A stretch of 29,460 bases of DNA from Candidatus Pelagibacter sp. (GTDB taxonomy: Bacteria > Pseudomonadota > Alphaproteobacteria > Pelagibacterales > Pelagibacteraceae): NCBI GenBank assembly GCA_028222445.1, contig JAOISU010000008.1, positions 1 to 29,460 of the forward strand. The letters run 5' to 3'. Positions 9,032-16,137 of this stretch are shown here, in pieces (within the stretch, counting starts at the first letter, position 1; each line of letters starts with the position of its first letter). The notes beneath the pieces are model-generated. The model did no database searches. It saw only the letters and a program-made list of their open reading frames with translations, and was not told the DNA's origin. The position numbers and the translations under genes were made by a program.

Positions 9032-10003
9032 ATGTCTAAATTGTTACCTGAACTATCAAAACAAATTCATACTGAGGTCATACGAGAAGTAATAGAAAAA
9101 AACTATGCTTCGATTATGCCTGTTTGGACACCATTACAATTAACATGGGTTAATAGTCTTTATAGGACTTTTCATGATTATGAAAAATATATGATCGTCA
9201 TGTATTTATTGAAGACTACATTTGAAACTTACGCCAAAAATCTTACGACGTTAAATTATGATGAGTATTTTAATCAATTTGAGTTTGAAATAGAAAAAAT
9301 TAATGTAATGGAAATATCTAAATCCCTAAATATAGCAAAAGAAACAACTAGAAGAAAAATTAATGAATTAGAAAAAATAGGTGTAATAAAAAAAATAAAT
9401 AAAAAGATTATAATTGACAGAAATACTTGGCCAAATATTAAACCTGATGATACGATAGAAAGAATAACAAGATTTTTATCCACTCTTTCAAAAATATGTG
9501 TTGCTGAAAAGAAAATATCTGAACCGTTCAGCAATGAAATTTTAACAAAAATATGTAAGGAATATTTTTCATTTGTTTGGATACTTTATTATGAAATGCA
9601 ATTCCCTATGTTATTAGGTTTTAAAAAAGTTTTTGGTGACTTGGAAAGTTTTCATGTTAATGGCGTTTGTATAATCAATCAAGCTTTACACTCAAAAAAA
9701 CATGATAATAGTGAAATGAGTAAAGAATTTTACTTAGAAAAGTATATGTGGGGTGACCAAAGAAGTGAAACAGGTGTTAACGCAATGTCTATTTCAGATA
9801 TAACAGGGATACCAAGAGCTACAGTTATTAGAAAATTAAATAAACTACTAAAAGAAAAATTTTTAAAAGTTGATAACAAAAAACATTATAGTTCAACTGG
9901 TCATCATGCACAAAAATTATTAGAGGTACAAAAAATAACCTTTGATAATTTATCTAAATTTACTGCACGTGTTTATAATTTATGCTTAATGAAAAATGAT
10001 TAA
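9032..10003 (+). CDS. Putative transcriptional regulator with two helix-turn-helix domains
   Basis: This 323-aa protein has two separate winged-HTH-like segments. The first is MEISKSLNIAKETTRRKINELEKIG (about 93-117) with a following wing VIKKINKKIIID. The second is MSISDITGIPRATVIRKLNKLL (about 252-273), followed by KEKFLKVDNKKHY. Between them is a mostly helical region with several aromatic residues (YFSFVWILYYEMQ, about 178-190), and the N-terminal 85 residues are also helical. Each HTH resembles the MarR/IclR/Crp recognition-helix pattern. Family not recognised. Two exact repeats precede the gene, and a related motif precedes the convergent BASS transporter gene, so it may control itself and that transporter. 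No known ligand domain was identified. Confidence 0.75.
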   Translation: MSKLLPELSKQIHTEVIREVIEKNYASIMPVWTPLQLTWVNSLYRTFHDYEKYMIVMYLLKTTFETYAKNLTTLNYDEYFNQFEFEIEKINVMEISKSLNIAKETTRRKINELEKIGVIKKINKKIIIDRNTWPNIKPDDTIERITRFLSTLSKICVAEKKISEPFSNEILTKICKEYFSFVWILYYEMQFPMLLGFKKVFGDLESFHVNGVCIINQALHSKKHDNSEMSKEFYLEKYMWGDQRSETGVNAMSISDITGIPRATVIRKLNKLLKEKFLKVDNKKHYSSTGHHAQKLLEVQKITFDNLSKFTARVYNLCLMKND

Positions 10004-10006
10004 ATT

Positions 10007-10855
10007 TTAGCTGCTCTTTTTTACAATATAGACAAAAAACAAAGAAGTTGCCATCATCACTAATGCATAAGCTGCTGTAGGTACGATATAAACCATCTCA
10101 TCAAATAATTGGGTTGAAACAAATACAGCCAATGTTCCATTTTGTAAACCACACTCTAGAGATATACATCTTTGTTGCGCAACACCTGATGTAAAAAATT
10201 TTGCAACACAAAAACCTACAATCATCATTACAATATTAAGTATTAATGCAATCAAACCAGCCTGCTTTATAAAGCTTGCAATATTATCCCATTCTTCAAT
10301 ATAGATCGCGATAAATACCAAGACAAATAAAGCTATTGAAATTCTCTGAATTAATAAAACATTATTTAAAATTAAATTCTCAGCAAAATGACGAATAATC
10401 ATTCCTATTAAAACTGGGACAGTAACAACAAAAAACATTTTTAAGGAAATACCAACCATAGAAAATTCTTTTGTAATATAATTGATATTTAATAAATCAA
10501 TTGAAAGAAAAATAATAAAAGGAACAGATATAATACTAACTAAGCTAATAATTGCTGTTAGCGTTATTGATAAAGCGACGTCTCCATCTGCAAATTTAGT
10601 GAGTACATTTGATGTTACACCCCCAGGAGCAGCTGCAATTATCATTACTCCCAATGCAAGCTCAAGCGGAGTGTTTAATAATTTAATAAGAGCGAATGCA
10701 ATAATTGGAAGAACAAGCATCTGACAAATTAAACCAACTAAAAAATCTTTTGGAAACTTAACTACTCTTGTAAAATCCTTAATTGTTAGACTCATTCCAA
10801 GTCCCAACATTATTATAGCTAAACCTAACGGAGCAATTTTTGTGACAATTTCCAC
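10007..10855 (-). CDS. BASS-family (bile acid:sodium symporter-like) transporter
   Basis: This 282-aa integral membrane protein has about nine hydrophobic spans. It begins MEIVTKIAPLGLAIIMLGLG and contains IIAAAPGGVTSNVLTKFADG (about 73-92) and SLECGLQNGTLAVF (about 231-244), which match the two crossover motifs of the bile acid:sodium symporter fold. Bacterial members import or export organic anions such as keto acids with sodium; the substrate here is unknown. It converges on the two-HTH regulator with a 3-bp gap between stops. A motif similar to the regulator's upstream repeats sits 16 bp before its start, which suggests shared control. Confidence 0.88.
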   Translation of the reverse strand: MEIVTKIAPLGLAIIMLGLGMSLTIKDFTRVVKFPKDFLVGLICQMLVLPIIAFALIKLLNTPLELALGVMIIAAAPGGVTSNVLTKFADGDVALSITLTAIISLVSIISVPFIIFLSIDLLNINYITKEFSMVGISLKMFFVVTVPVLIGMIIRHFAENLILNNVLLIQRISIALFVLVFIAIYIEEWDNIASFIKQAGLIALILNIVMMIVGFCVAKFFTSGVAQQRCISLECGLQNGTLAVFVSTQLFDEMVYIVPTAAYALVMMATSLFFVYIVKKSS

Positions 10856-10870
10856 CTTTAAAACTTATTA

Positions 10871-10884
10871 GTTCAAAATGGGTT
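10871..10884 (-). promoter_or_regulatory. Candidate operator upstream of BASS transporter gene
   Basis: The plus strand reads GTTCAAAATGGGTT. This matches GTTCATTTTGGGTT upstream of the regulator gene (8974-8987 and 9006-9019) at 11 of 14 positions; the three differences are the central TTT versus AAA. It lies 16 bp before the minus-strand transporter start, inside the likely promoter. The match may be chance in AT-rich DNA, but the G/C-containing flanks are identical. Confidence 0.45.
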
Positions 10885-10916
10885 TAGCAAGTAAATGATT
10901 ATAAATTTAAAATTTA

Positions 10917-11291
10917 TTAAGATAAATCAATAGCATTCTTCTTTAAAGCTTCCATAGAAACAAGCTTTAAAGTTTTTTCATGTGTTCTTTTTAAATATAC
11001 AGGACAACTTTTTCCAGCATCAACAGCTCTTGCATACCAACTGGCACAAACACACCAACCATCTCCATCTTTAAGTCCTGGAAAACCAAATTCAGGATGT
11101 GGTGTTATTAAATCATTACCAGCTTCTTTGCACCATTCTAAAAATTCAGTTGTAACTTTTGCACAAACAGTATGAACACCATGATCATTTTCATCAGTAT
11201 TGCAGCAACCATCTCTATACCATCCTGTTAATGGGCTGTTAGAACATTCCTCTAGATCTTCACCTAGAACATTTTTTTGTTTGTCAGCCAT
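10917..11291 (-). CDS. DUF2237 family protein
   Basis: A 124-aa cytoplasmic protein beginning MADKQKNVLGEDLEECSNSP, then LTGWYRDGCCNTDENDHG (about 21-38), HTVCAKVTTEFLEWCK and the late stretch GDGWCVCASWYARA (about 76-89). These cysteine- and tryptophan-rich blocks are the hallmark of DUF2237, a small conserved bacterial family of unknown function. The gene abuts the stop of hisI with no gap, so it is probably cotranscribed with it. Several cysteines could bind metal, but that is not established. Confidence 0.85.
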   Translation of the reverse strand: MADKQKNVLGEDLEECSNSPLTGWYRDGCCNTDENDHGVHTVCAKVTTEFLEWCKEAGNDLITPHPEFGFPGLKDGDGWCVCASWYARAVDAGKSCPVYLKRTHEKTLKLVSMEALKKNAIDLS

Positions 11292-11759
11292 TTAAATTTT
11301 TGTAGGGTTAGGTTGACCTTTATAGACAGTCTCAGGGTCAAAAGATTTTTCTTTTTCTTCAAACTTCATCTCAATTTCTCTACCATTGTCGATCGGACCT
11401 AGTGGAATTGATCTATAAAAACATGATCTATAACCAACATGACAACTAGCACCATCACCAATATCAACTGTAATCCAAACTGAGTCTTGATCATCATCAA
11501 TTCTGATTTCTGTTATTTTTTGGGTATACCCACTAGTTTTGCCTTTGTGCCAAATTTGCTGTCTTGATCTACTAAAATAATGAGCTTCTTTTGTTTCTAT
11601 AGTCTTCTTTAAAGCTTCAACATTCATATATCCATGCATTAAGATATCTCTAGTTTTTGAACACATTGTAATAACTGGTATTAATCCATCATTATCGAAC
11701 TTGGGAGATAGATATTTGCCTTCTTCAATTTCCAGGATATTTTCTCTTTTTTTAAACAT
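11292..11759 (-). CDS. hisI: Phosphoribosyl-AMP cyclohydrolase
   Basis: HisI opens the adenine ring of phosphoribosyl-AMP in histidine biosynthesis. The sequence shows all expected motifs: AHYFSRSRQQIWHKGKTSGY (zinc and substrate region), DDDQDSVWITVD (magnesium-binding aspartates) and SCHVGYRSCFYRSI (zinc cysteines). The frame extends upstream to 11789, adding MSNMLHNNLI, but the ATG at 11759 gives MFKKRENILEIEEG, a better fit to the family length, so it is chosen. It is divergent from folE with a short intergenic region that must hold both promoters. The protein is the stand-alone HisI form, without the HisE domain. Confidence 0.92.
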   Translation of the reverse strand: MFKKRENILEIEEGKYLSPKFDNDGLIPVITMCSKTRDILMHGYMNVEALKKTIETKEAHYFSRSRQQIWHKGKTSGYTQKITEIRIDDDQDSVWITVDIGDGASCHVGYRSCFYRSIPLGPIDNGREIEMKFEEKEKSFDPETVYKGQPNPTKI

Positions 11760-11836
11760 AATTAGGTTATTATGTAGCATATTGCTCAATATATTAAATA
11801 TTTTAAAAACAATGATTTACTGTATAAACTTGCGTT

Positions 11837-12445
11837 ATGAAATTAGTTGAAGACATAAATAATAAAGTTTTAGATACCAAGAAAGTTTCTGATAAGGAAG
11901 CTGAAGAAGCTTTTAAAACTATTTTAACTTGGATGGGTGAAGATCCTTCTAGAGAAGGTTTACTTGAAACACCCAAAAGAGTTGTTAAAGCATTTAAAGA
12001 ATATTTTGGTGGATATGCCGAGGATGCAAATAAGATATTAGAAAAAACCTTTGGTGATGTTGAGGGTTATGACGACATGGTTGTTGAAAAAAATATTTCA
12101 GTAACTAGTCACTGTGAACATCATATGGCACCAATAGTTGGAACAGCACATGTTGCCTATATTCCAAATGAAAGAGTTGTAGGATTAAGTAAACTTGCAA
12201 GAGTTGTAGAAGTCTTTTCAAAAAGATTGCAAACTCAAGAGAGACTTACAATGCAAGTTGCACAAGCTTTAATGACTTCATTAGATGCAAAAGGAGTTGC
12301 AGTAACAATTGACGCTGCACATCAATGTATGACAATGAGGGGTATTAAAAAAGAAAATGCAACAACTGTTACAAATTATTTTTTAGGGGAATTTAAAAAA
12401 GATTTAAGTATTCAAAATAGATATCTAAGATTTATTAGTAAGTAA
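11837..12445 (+). CDS. folE: GTP cyclohydrolase I
   Basis: The 202-aa enzyme converts GTP to dihydroneopterin triphosphate, the first step of tetrahydrofolate synthesis. Zinc ligands are visible: Cys93 and His96 in SHCEHHMAPI and Cys164 in HQCMTMRG. Other conserved blocks are REGLLETPKRVVKAF (40-54) and VVGLSKLARVVEVFSKRLQTQE (114-135). The shorter, variable N-terminus is normal. Tetrahydrofolate is the methyl acceptor of the dimethylglycine dehydrogenase encoded upstream, though the two genes are not in one operon. Confidence 0.96.
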   Translation: MKLVEDINNKVLDTKKVSDKEAEEAFKTILTWMGEDPSREGLLETPKRVVKAFKEYFGGYAEDANKILEKTFGDVEGYDDMVVEKNISVTSHCEHHMAPIVGTAHVAYIPNERVVGLSKLARVVEVFSKRLQTQERLTMQVAQALMTSLDAKGVAVTIDAAHQCMTMRGIKKENATTVTNYFLGEFKKDLSIQNRYLRFISK

Positions 12446-12470
12446 CTTTCCCCAAAGGAGGAAAAGTATG
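12446..12470 (+). promoter_or_regulatory. Strong ribosome binding site within a potential hairpin
   Basis: AAGGAGG at 12455-12461 lies 6 nt before the ATG at 12468. It is the only near-perfect Shine-Dalgarno I noticed in the window. TTTCC (12447-12451) can pair with GGAAA (12460-12464) around an 8-nt loop holding AAGGA, with an optional inner C-G pair. The fold would partly mask the ribosome site, so it could modulate translation of the reductase gene. Confidence 0.55.
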
Positions 12471-13469
12471 TCAGACAATTTCAAAGCATTAATTCTCAAT
12501 CAAGAAGGTGAAAATTTTACTAGAGAAGTAAAGTCAATTGAGAAATCATTTTTAAAACACGGAGATGTACTTGTTCAAGTTGATTACTCAGATTTAAATT
12601 ATAAAGATGCGCTTATTTTAAATAATGGTGCAAAATTAGTAAAAGAGTTTCCGCATATTCCCGGTATTGATTTTGCAGGCACTGTTATAGAAAGTGATAA
12701 CTCAAAGTTTGTAAAAGGAGATGAGGTAATTCTAACAGGTTGGAGAGTAGGAGAAATTTATTTTGGTGGCTATTCTCAGCTTGCAAAAGTTAACGGTGAT
12801 TATTTGGTTAAAAAACCAAAAGATGTAACATCTAAACAAGCAATGATTTTAGGCACAGCAGGTCTTACAGCTTTACTATGTTCTTTTGCAATCAAAGCTA
12901 GAGAAGAACTTTTATTAGGAGAAAAAGTAAAAGATGTTCTAGTAACTGGTGCATCTGGAGGCGTTGGAAGTATTGCGGTAATGATTTTAAATAAATTTGG
13001 TTATGATGTTACAGCTGTTACCGGAAAATCTGAAAATGAAGAATACTTAAGGACGTTAGGTGCAAAAAATATAATAAACAAAGCAGATCTAGATAAGGAT
13101 CCAAGGCCATTAGATAAAGGTTTATGGGACGGTGTTGTTGATACCGTTGGTGGTAAAATACTTGCTAATGCATTAGCACAAACTAGAGATAATGGAATTG
13201 TTGCAGCTTGTGGAAATGCGTCTGATTATAAATTAAATACTACAGTTATGCCTTTTATTATAAGAGGTGTTAAACTTTGGGGAATAAACTCTGTTACAGC
13301 ATCAATAAAGAGAAGAGAATTTGTTTGGAACGAAGTTAAAAATATTATTGATTTTGAACAATTAGAAAAATCAATAAAGACAATAAGTTTGGTGGATTTA
13401 ATAGACATATATCCAAAAATGTTAAAAGGTGAAACATCCGGAAGATATATTGTTGATGTAAATAAATAA
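12468..13469 (+). CDS. acuI: YhdH/AcuI-type NADPH-dependent quinone/acryloyl-CoA reductase
   Basis: This 333-aa medium-chain reductase has the YhdH/AcuI pattern: DYSDLNYKDALILNN (about 39-53), FPHIPGIDFAGTV (about 62-74), GWRVGEIYFGGYSQLA (about 88-103) and the cofactor loop VTGASGGVGSIAV (about 160-172). It lacks the structural zinc lobe of alcohol dehydrogenases, as expected. AcuI enzymes reduce acryloyl-CoA to propionyl-CoA during DMSP or acrylate breakdown; YhdH relatives of unknown substrate look alike, so the symbol is provisional. Its stop overlaps by 1 nt the start of a LysR gene. It follows folE by 22 nt but has its own strong ribosome binding site. Confidence 0.8.
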   Translation: MSDNFKALILNQEGENFTREVKSIEKSFLKHGDVLVQVDYSDLNYKDALILNNGAKLVKEFPHIPGIDFAGTVIESDNSKFVKGDEVILTGWRVGEIYFGGYSQLAKVNGDYLVKKPKDVTSKQAMILGTAGLTALLCSFAIKAREELLLGEKVKDVLVTGASGGVGSIAVMILNKFGYDVTAVTGKSENEEYLRTLGAKNIINKADLDKDPRPLDKGLWDGVVDTVGGKILANALAQTRDNGIVAACGNASDYKLNTTVMPFIIRGVKLWGINSVTASIKRREFVWNEVKNIIDFEQLEKSIKTISLVDLIDIYPKMLKGETSGRYIVDVNK

Positions 13470-14359
13470 TGGACTGGGATAAATTAAAAATTTTTCATGC
13501 AGTTGCAGAAGCTGGAAGCTTTACTAACGCAACAATAAACTTAAACCTTAGTCAGTCTGCAATAAGTAGACAAATTCAATCTTTAGAACAGGATCTAAAA
13601 GTACAGCTCTTTGAAAGACACGCAAGAGGTCTTACATTAACTGAAAATGGTGAATATGTGTTTAAAACAGCTCATGATGTAATTAGTAAACTAAAAGAAG
13701 TTGAATCTACGTTAGGTGATCAAAAAAATAAACCAACTGGTAAACTAACAATTACAACTGTTAGAAGCTTCGGGACTCACTGGCTAACTCCAAGAATTCA
13801 AGAATTTATGACTTTAAATCCAGAAATTGAAATTGAATTAATCTTTGATGATAAGGAACTTGATCTAAGTACTAGACAAGCTGATATTGGAATTTTTATG
13901 AGAAGACCTAAGCAGCTTAATTATATTCAAAAAAAATTAGTTGATATTAAGTATTATATTTATGGTTCTTATAAATATTTAGAAAAACATGGGATGCCTA
14001 AAACAATTAATGATTTAAACAAACATAGATTTATTTCGTTTGGAAAAGGTGCTCCATCACCAGTATATAATCCTGATTGGGCATTAAAACTTGGTATTAA
14101 AGATGGAAAAAAAAGGAAATCTATAATGAAAGTAAATAGTGTTATGGGTCTATTACTTGCTGTTGAAACTGGAGTTGGACTAGCAGCTTTACCAGAATAC
14201 TTAGTTTCCAATTCGACAAATGTAATTAAAGTTCTTCCTAGCTCAGAAGGTCCAATTACTGAAGCACATTTTGTTTATCCGCAATCACTTAAAAATACAG
14301 CGAGAATTACTGCATTTAGAAATTTTCTGTTTAGTAAAATTGGTGATTGGAAATCTTAA
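13469..14359 (+). CDS. LysR family transcriptional regulator
   Basis: The 296-aa protein has an N-terminal winged HTH (LKIFHAVAEAGSFTNATINL through LSQSAISRQIQSLEQDLKVQ, residues about 5-45), the LysR linker helix and a periplasmic-binding-like effector domain with TVRSFGTHWLTPRIQEF (about 96-112). Its ATG overlaps the TAA of the AcuI-like gene, so both are translated from one mRNA. This suggests the regulator responds to a substrate of that reductase or controls it. LysR genes are more often divergent from their targets; the same-direction coupling here is less common. The effector is unknown. Confidence 0.9.
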   Translation: MDWDKLKIFHAVAEAGSFTNATINLNLSQSAISRQIQSLEQDLKVQLFERHARGLTLTENGEYVFKTAHDVISKLKEVESTLGDQKNKPTGKLTITTVRSFGTHWLTPRIQEFMTLNPEIEIELIFDDKELDLSTRQADIGIFMRRPKQLNYIQKKLVDIKYYIYGSYKYLEKHGMPKTINDLNKHRFISFGKGAPSPVYNPDWALKLGIKDGKKRKSIMKVNSVMGLLLAVETGVGLAALPEYLVSNSTNVIKVLPSSEGPITEAHFVYPQSLKNTARITAFRNFLFSKIGDWKS

Positions 14360-15793
14360 TTAATTAGACTTATCGTTTACATATACTGAGACGCCTCTAG
14401 AATTAATATCTACATCAAATTTTTTATGTAACGGTGGAAAGGCTCTTTGTGAACAATCCAATCTATCACAAGTTCTGCAAGATACACCGATAGGAATTTC
14501 AGTAGTTTTATCACTAACATTAATATTTTCAGTGTACACAAAGTCTTTTGCATACTTTGCATCACAGCCAAGACCAATTGATAATATACTTTTTGATCGA
14601 CCAAATCTTCCAACACCTTTTTCTACAGTTCTTGCGATACAAACATATTTTTCACCATTAGTCATTTTACTAACAGCTGCTTGAATTACACCAGGTCGAG
14701 TAAATGCCGAATAAACATTCCATCTAGGACATGCGCCGCCATATCTTGGTATATCAATTCCTGATAATGAAAATCTTTTTGAGATATTTCCTGCCATGTC
14801 AACTCTAAGCATGTGAAAAGGAATTCCAGGCAATTTTGGATCTTGTAAGCATGTTACACGGTGAGCAACTTGTTCAAAAGAAGTTGCAAATGTATTTTGT
14901 AATAGTTCTAAATCATATTTCAATTTTTTACATTCAGTATGAAAAGGTTTGTAAGGCATTAAAATTGCTGCACCACAATAATTTAATAAAGCAACCTTAG
15001 TCAATTTTTTTGATTCTTCTGAAGGAAAAGAAAATTTAGATAGATAATTATCAATATCTTTCATCGCACCTTCTTGTGCAATCTGAGCTGCTGCATGAAG
15101 TTTTTTTGTCTCCAAAGAACTATAATCACTTAATAAGAGTTCTTTTTTATTTTTATTATAAATTTTAGAAAAAGGCTTTCCCTCTTCCGGTAAAATATCT
15201 TTAACTGTAATTGAATATTCTTTATTTAAATATTCACATAAAGAAATATATCGAGTTCTATTATTTTTTTGAATTTTATCAAAAACTTTATTTGCAAACT
15301 CTTCTAATTTTGGAAAATAGTTTTTATGTTCTTGAAGAAAATCAGATATTACTTCTCCTGGAAAAGAGTTTTTTCTATTATCAACTATCTTACCTGATAT
15401 TTTTTCTATTTTATTAATTAGCTCATGATCTTTCTTTTTAAGAATATCTCCTAATCTCACAAGAGCTCTACCAATCTTAGGATTTGTTCCAACAAGGTCT
15501 TTAACTTCAGGACCAAGAATATCTAGGTCTTCAAACAGTTTATCATCTAAAATTTCTGAAATAGTATTTTCTAAGTTAACATCTGATTTTGATGTTAAGT
15601 CTGAGAGTTGAATATTTAATTTTTCACAAACCTTAAGTAGCAAATCTCCATCTATTTTTCTTTTTCCACTTTCAATTAAATTTAAATAACTTGGAGAAAT
15701 ACCCAGATCTTCTGAAAGTTTATTGGCTTGAAGTCCTAACTGTCTTCTAAAAGCCTTTATTTTAGGACCAATTTTTAAATCAATTTGACTCAT
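14360..15793 (-). CDS. RamB/ScfR-like XRE-family transcriptional regulator
   Basis: This 477-aa protein has an N-terminal XRE HTH (KIKAFRRQLGLQANKLSEDL through ISPSYLNLIESGKRKI, about 12-47), a middle IrrE-like region (about 190-290) and a C-terminal DUF2083-type domain with Cys motif VSCRTCDRLDCSQRAFPP (about 436-453). Where an active IrrE/ImmA protease would have HExxH, this protein reads KKLHAAAQIAQ, so no peptidase activity is expected; this fits the RamB/ScfR subfamily as I know it. RamB represses aceA and aceB in Corynebacterium, and ScfR-type proteins sense short-chain acyl metabolites. The gene is divergent from isocitrate lyase, and the intergenic region carries repeated TTTGTAAA sites. 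The stop abuts that of the LysR gene. Confidence 0.88.
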   Translation of the reverse strand: MSQIDLKIGPKIKAFRRQLGLQANKLSEDLGISPSYLNLIESGKRKIDGDLLLKVCEKLNIQLSDLTSKSDVNLENTISEILDDKLFEDLDILGPEVKDLVGTNPKIGRALVRLGDILKKKDHELINKIEKISGKIVDNRKNSFPGEVISDFLQEHKNYFPKLEEFANKVFDKIQKNNRTRYISLCEYLNKEYSITVKDILPEEGKPFSKIYNKNKKELLLSDYSSLETKKLHAAAQIAQEGAMKDIDNYLSKFSFPSEESKKLTKVALLNYCGAAILMPYKPFHTECKKLKYDLELLQNTFATSFEQVAHRVTCLQDPKLPGIPFHMLRVDMAGNISKRFSLSGIDIPRYGGACPRWNVYSAFTRPGVIQAAVSKMTNGEKYVCIARTVEKGVGRFGRSKSILSIGLGCDAKYAKDFVYTENINVSDKTTEIPIGVSCRTCDRLDCSQRAFPPLHKKFDVDINSRGVSVYVNDKSN

Positions 15794-15801
15794 AATTTCT
15801 A

Positions 15802-15905
15802 TTTGTAAATTTTGTAAATTTTAATTTACAATAAATTTCTATGTTTTACAAGGTTTTTAACGATTTAATTAGATTTTGTAAATTTTGTAAATTATAAAGT
15901 TTACA
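15802..15905. promoter_or_regulatory. Array of TTTGTAAA half-sites, candidate RamB/ScfR-like operator
   Basis: Direct copies of TTTGTAAA lie at 15802-15809, 15811-15818, 15875-15882 and 15884-15891, in two pairs each spaced exactly 9 bp. Inverted TTTACAA copies are at 15825-15831 and 15845-15851, and a further GTTTACA at 15899-15905 touches the ATG of a small ORF. The array fills the gap between the divergent regulator gene and that ORF, just upstream of isocitrate lyase. The RamB operator motif I recall (AAnTTTGCAAA-like) resembles these sites. Binding is inferred. Confidence 0.65.
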
Positions 15906-16072
15906 TGAACAATAAAAACACAAATAAAAAACAAGAAAATCAAAGAGAAATTAACGAAAACAACAATCAGAGTCAGTTTAGTCAATCAGGTGTTTACCTA
16001 AGAGACGATCATTGTGATTGGGGTTCTAGTGGGATGAATGAATTCACTCAAGAATTTAGTGAAAAAAAATAA
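15905..16072 (+). CDS. Small 55-aa protein of unknown function upstream of isocitrate lyase
   Basis: An open frame starts at ATG 15905 and ends at TAA 16070-16072. The first 28 residues are rich in Asn, Gln and Lys (MNNKNTNKKQENQREI...), likely disordered. The second half is different in character: SGVYLRDDHCDWGSSG (about 28-43), then MNEFTQEFSEKK, with one Cys, one Trp and a cluster of Asp. It has no membrane span or signal peptide and was not recognised. It is oriented with isocitrate lyase and ends 65 nt before it, so it is probably the first gene of that transcript. Its ATG overlaps the last operator half-site, leaving little room for a leader. Coding is judged from frame and composition only. 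Confidence 0.5.
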   Translation: MNNKNTNKKQENQREINENNNQSQFSQSGVYLRDDHCDWGSSGMNEFTQEFSEKK

Positions 16073-16137
16073 ATCCTATTACTGTTAATTTAGACACAAT
16101 TTAATTTTCTTAATACATAATTTAGAAAGACTTACCT

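Noticed and set aside
14410..15417. ORFs overlapping the RamB/ScfR-like gene in other frames
   Set aside because: Shadow frames of a well-supported coding sequence, without family motifs.
14360..15793. Active IrrE/ImmA-type protease in the RamB/ScfR-like regulator
   Set aside because: The HExxH motif is absent (KKLHAAAQIA at the expected region), which is normal for this regulator subfamily.
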